In this document: positions 62,235 through 64,000 of the stretch, piece by piece
Numbering within the stretch: position 1 is the first letter of the stretch
Layout of the letters: each line of letters starts with the position of its first letter
From: Loxodes magnus
Lineage: Eukaryota; Ciliophora; Karyorelictea; Loxodida; Loxodidae
Assembly (NCBI GenBank): GCA_946699065.1
Contig: CAMPDV010001589.1
Span: 1 to 64,000, forward strand
DNA: 64,000 bases
Direction of reading: 5' to 3'
Notes under the pieces: generated by a model
What the model saw: only the letters and a program-made list of their open reading frames with translations
Databases searched by the model: none
What the model was told of the DNA's origin: nothing
Program-made: the position numbers and the translations under genes

Positions 62235-63265
62235 AATAAGTAAAGTAAGAAAAGAAGATAGAATTTCAGTTTTAAGGAGTATGCTTTGAGAAGTAATAAG
62301 TATTTTGAAAAGTGAATAAGTAAAGTAAGAAAAGAAGATAGAATTTCAGTTTAAGGAGTATGCTTTGAGAAGTAATAAGTATTTAGAAAAGTGAAGAAGT
62401 AAAGTAAGAAAAGAAGATAGAATTTCAGTTTTAAGTAATATGCTTTGAGAAGTATTAAGTATTTAGAAAAGTGAAGAAGTAAAGTAAGAAAAGAAGATAG
62501 AATTTCAGATTTAAGTAATATGCTTTGAGAAGTAATAAGTATTTTGAAAAGTGAAGAAGTAAAGTAAGAAAAGAAGATAGAATTTCAGTTTTAAGGAGTA
62601 TGCTTTGAGAAGTAATAAGTATTTTGAAAAGTGAAGAAGTAAAGTAAGAAAAGAAGATATAGTTTCAGTTTTAAGGAGTATGCTTTGAGATGTAATAAGT
62701 ATTTAGAAAAGTGAAGAAGTAAAGTAAGAAAAGAAGATATAGTTTCAGTTTTAAGGAGTATGCTTTGAGAAGTAATAAGTATTTTGAAAAGTGAATAAGT
62801 AAAGTAAGAAAAGAAGATATAGTTTCAGTTTTAAGGAGTATGCTTTGAGAAGTAATAAGTATTTAGAAAAGTGAAGAAGTAAAGTAAGAAAAGAAGATAG
62901 AATTTCAGTTTTAAGGAGTATGCTTTGAGAAGTAATAAGTATTTTGAAAAGTGAATAAGTAAAGTAAGAAAAGATGATAGAGTTTCAGTTTTAAAGAGTA
63001 TGCTTTGAGAAGAAATAAGTATTTTGAAGAGTGAAGAAGTAAAGTAAGAAAAGAAGATATAGTTTCAGTTTAAATAGTATGCTTTGAGAAGAAATAAGTA
63101 TTTTGAAAAGTGAATAAGTAAAGTAAGAAAAGAAGATAGAATTTCAGTTTAAATAGTATGCTTTGAGAAGTAATAAGTATTTAGAAAGTGAATAAGTAAA
63201 GTAAGAAAAGAAGATAGAATTTCAGTTTTAAGGAGTATGCTTTGAGAAGTAATAAGTATTTAGAA
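62235..63265 (+). repeat. Block repeated about 2,305 bp upstream (copy 2)
   Basis: Second copy of 59,850-60,960 with one monomer missing and one GATGTAATAAG (about 60,545) replaced by GAAGTAATAAG (about 62,850). The exact removal of a single whole monomer again points to unequal exchange or slippage in register. Confidence 0.85.
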
Positions 63266-64000
63266 AGTGAATAAGTAAAGTAAGAAAAGAAGATAGAATT
63301 TCAGTTTTAAAGAGTATGCTTTGAGAAGAAATAAGTATTTTGAAGAGTGAAGAAGTAAAGTAAGAAAAGAAGATATAGTTTCAGTTTTAAGGAGTATGCT
63401 TTGAGAAGTAATAAGTATTTTGAAAAGTGAAGAAGTAAAGTAAGAAAAGAAGATATAGTTTCAGTTTTAAGGAGTATGCTTTGAGATGTAATAAGTATTT
63501 AGAAAAGTGAAGAAGTAAAGTAAGAAAAGAAGATATAGTTTCAGTTTTAAGGAGTATGCTTTGAGAAGTAATAAGTATTTAGAAAGTGAATAAGTAAAGT
63601 AAGAAAAGAAGATAGAATTTCAGTTTTAAGGAGTATGCTTTGAGAAGTAATAAGTATTTAGAAAGTGAATAAGTAAAGTAAGAAAAGAAGATAGAATTTC
63701 AGTTTAAAGAGTATGCTTTGAGAAGAAATAAGTATTTTGAAAAGTGAAGAAGTAAAGTAAGAAAAGAAGATAGAATTTCAGTTTTAAGGAGTATGCTTTG
63801 AGAAGTAATAAGTATTTTGAAAAGTGAAGAAGTAAAGTAAGAAAAGAAGATATAGTTTCAGTTTTAAGGAGTATGCTTTGAGATGTAATAAGTATTTAGA
63901 AAAGTGAAGAAGTAAAGTAAGAAAAGAAGATAGAATTTCAGTTTTAAGGAGTATGCTTTGAGAAGTAATAAGTATTTTGAAAAGTGAATAAGTAAAGTAA

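Larger units (their letters stand above)
1..64000 (+). repeat. 80-bp satellite DNA array, single orientation, fills the window
   Basis: Seen: the same 80-base unit recurs end to end from the first base to the last with no unique sequence, inversion or insertion. Landmarks repeat every 80 bases, for example GCTTTGAGAAG at monomer positions 41-51 and AGTAAAGTAAG across the monomer junction. Following the phase of the unit through the window gives 801 monomers and a net deficit of 86 bases, all as small shortenings. Reference-monomer composition is 37 A, 22 T, 19 G, 2 C. Known: long, homogeneous, one-orientation tandem arrays of this kind are typical of eukaryotic heterochromatin such as centromeres and pericentromeres. 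Inferred: the array is larger than the window because neither edge is reached. I do not recognise the family and cannot assign a species. No genes, promoters, RNA genes or transposons are supported anywhere inside. Confidence 0.98.
52880..64000 (+). repeat. Right segment: shortened (78-79-bp) monomer subfamily, partly dimeric
   Basis: Monomers here often carry single-base losses. These are TTTAGAAAGTGAATAAG (one A lost), CAGTTTAAAGAG or CAGTTTAAATAG (one base lost), and sometimes both in one unit. Companion variants are GAGATGTAATAAG, GAGAAGAAATAAG, GATATAGTTTCAG, GATAGAGTTTCAG and GTGAATAAG. Ordinary monomers return between 53,280 and 55,800, and the altered type dominates from about 55,860. 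Of the 86 bases lost across the window, 59 are lost after 55,920. CAATATT, common to the left, is almost absent here (one copy near 61,316). The subfamily continues past the end of the window. Confidence 0.9.

Noticed and set aside
1-64000. CRISPR array
   Set aside because: The repeats are contiguous 80-mers that vary at a few fixed sites. There are no unique spacers, leader or cas genes.
1-64000. Bacterial or phage genomic DNA
   Set aside because: There are no open reading frames of useful length on either strand, no ribosome binding sites with genes, and a tandem array of this size is not known as a normal bacterial structure.
1-64000. Telomeric repeat or minisatellite inside a gene
   Set aside because: The unit is far longer than telomeric repeats, and no coding frame stays open through the monomers on either strand.
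1-64000. G-quadruplex-forming repeat despite the strong G skew
   Set aside because: G residues occur singly or in pairs. I saw no run of three or more G in the monomer or its common variants.
1-64000. CENP-B box
   Set aside because: That motif needs CpG-containing core bases. The monomer has no CpG and no similar 17-base element.
1-64000. Transposon or insertion sequence within the array
   Set aside because: Phase tracking shows no interval that departs from the satellite, so there is no room for an insertion, and no terminal repeats or target duplications are seen.
1-64000. Whole array as an assembly artefact of one collapsed or repeated read
   Set aside because: Different variant orders, subfamily zones and duplications of many sizes would not arise from copying one read. 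Individual recent duplications (such as 17,971-22,083) could still be artefacts and are flagged for read checks.

Overview
The whole 64-kb window is one uninterrupted, head-to-tail satellite DNA array. No gene, RNA gene, transposon, or stretch of unique sequence is visible anywhere in it. The unit is an 80-bp monomer; a representative copy is at 5,917-5,996. All copies lie in the same orientation, and the array runs off both ends of the window. Tracking the repeat phase line by line gives 801 monomers ending at 63,994, with a net loss of 86 bases relative to perfect 80-bp spacing. The reference monomer has 37 A, 22 T, 19 G and 2 C: 26% GC, strongly purine-rich and G-over-C skewed on the + strand. 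A satellite of this length, AT-richness and monomer homogeneity points to heterochromatin of a eukaryote (centromeric, pericentromeric or subtelomeric). I cannot name the species, and nothing in the sequence proves a centromeric role.

Monomers differ by a limited set of recurrent variants at fixed positions, numbering position 1 as the first A of AAGTAAGAAA. They are: 10 A/T, 12 G/T, 14 A/T, 15 G/C, the 27-29 GTT/ATA/GAT block, 35 G/T, 37 G/A/T, 48 G/T, 54 A/G/T, 60-61 AT/GA, 64 A/T, 71 T/C, 72 G/A and 1 A/G. The order of these variants works as a barcode and exposes layers of multi-monomer duplication. The clear ones are 7-mer (560 bp), 9-mer (720), 10-mer (800), 18-mer (1,440), 19-mer (1,520), 20-mer (1,600 and 1,598), 26-mer (2,079), 54-mer (4,319) and 61-mer (4,880) units.

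Layout. 1-6,000: variants 54G and 15C are common, and there are four 79-bp monomers. 6,000-16,700: mixed monomers with short duplications. 16,700-22,080: 20-mer and 26-mer duplications, the latter apparently identical between copies. 22,080-27,160: mixed, with a small island of shortened monomers near 22,900. 27,165-37,540: a 19-mer tandem duplication and then a 54-mer tandem duplication. 37,540-44,490: 20-mer units. 44,490-52,820: a 61-mer unit containing an 18-mer duplication. 52,880-64,000: a distinct subfamily enriched in 78-79-bp monomers, with partly dimeric (160-bp) order. Most of the 86 lost bases (59) fall in the last 8.1 kb.

There are no cooperating genes to describe. The biology here is array evolution by unequal exchange and conversion, and possibly chromatin or transcript functions of a purine-skewed satellite. 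The only open reading frames of any length (228 bases, minus strand) are by-products of the repeat period and are rejected below.
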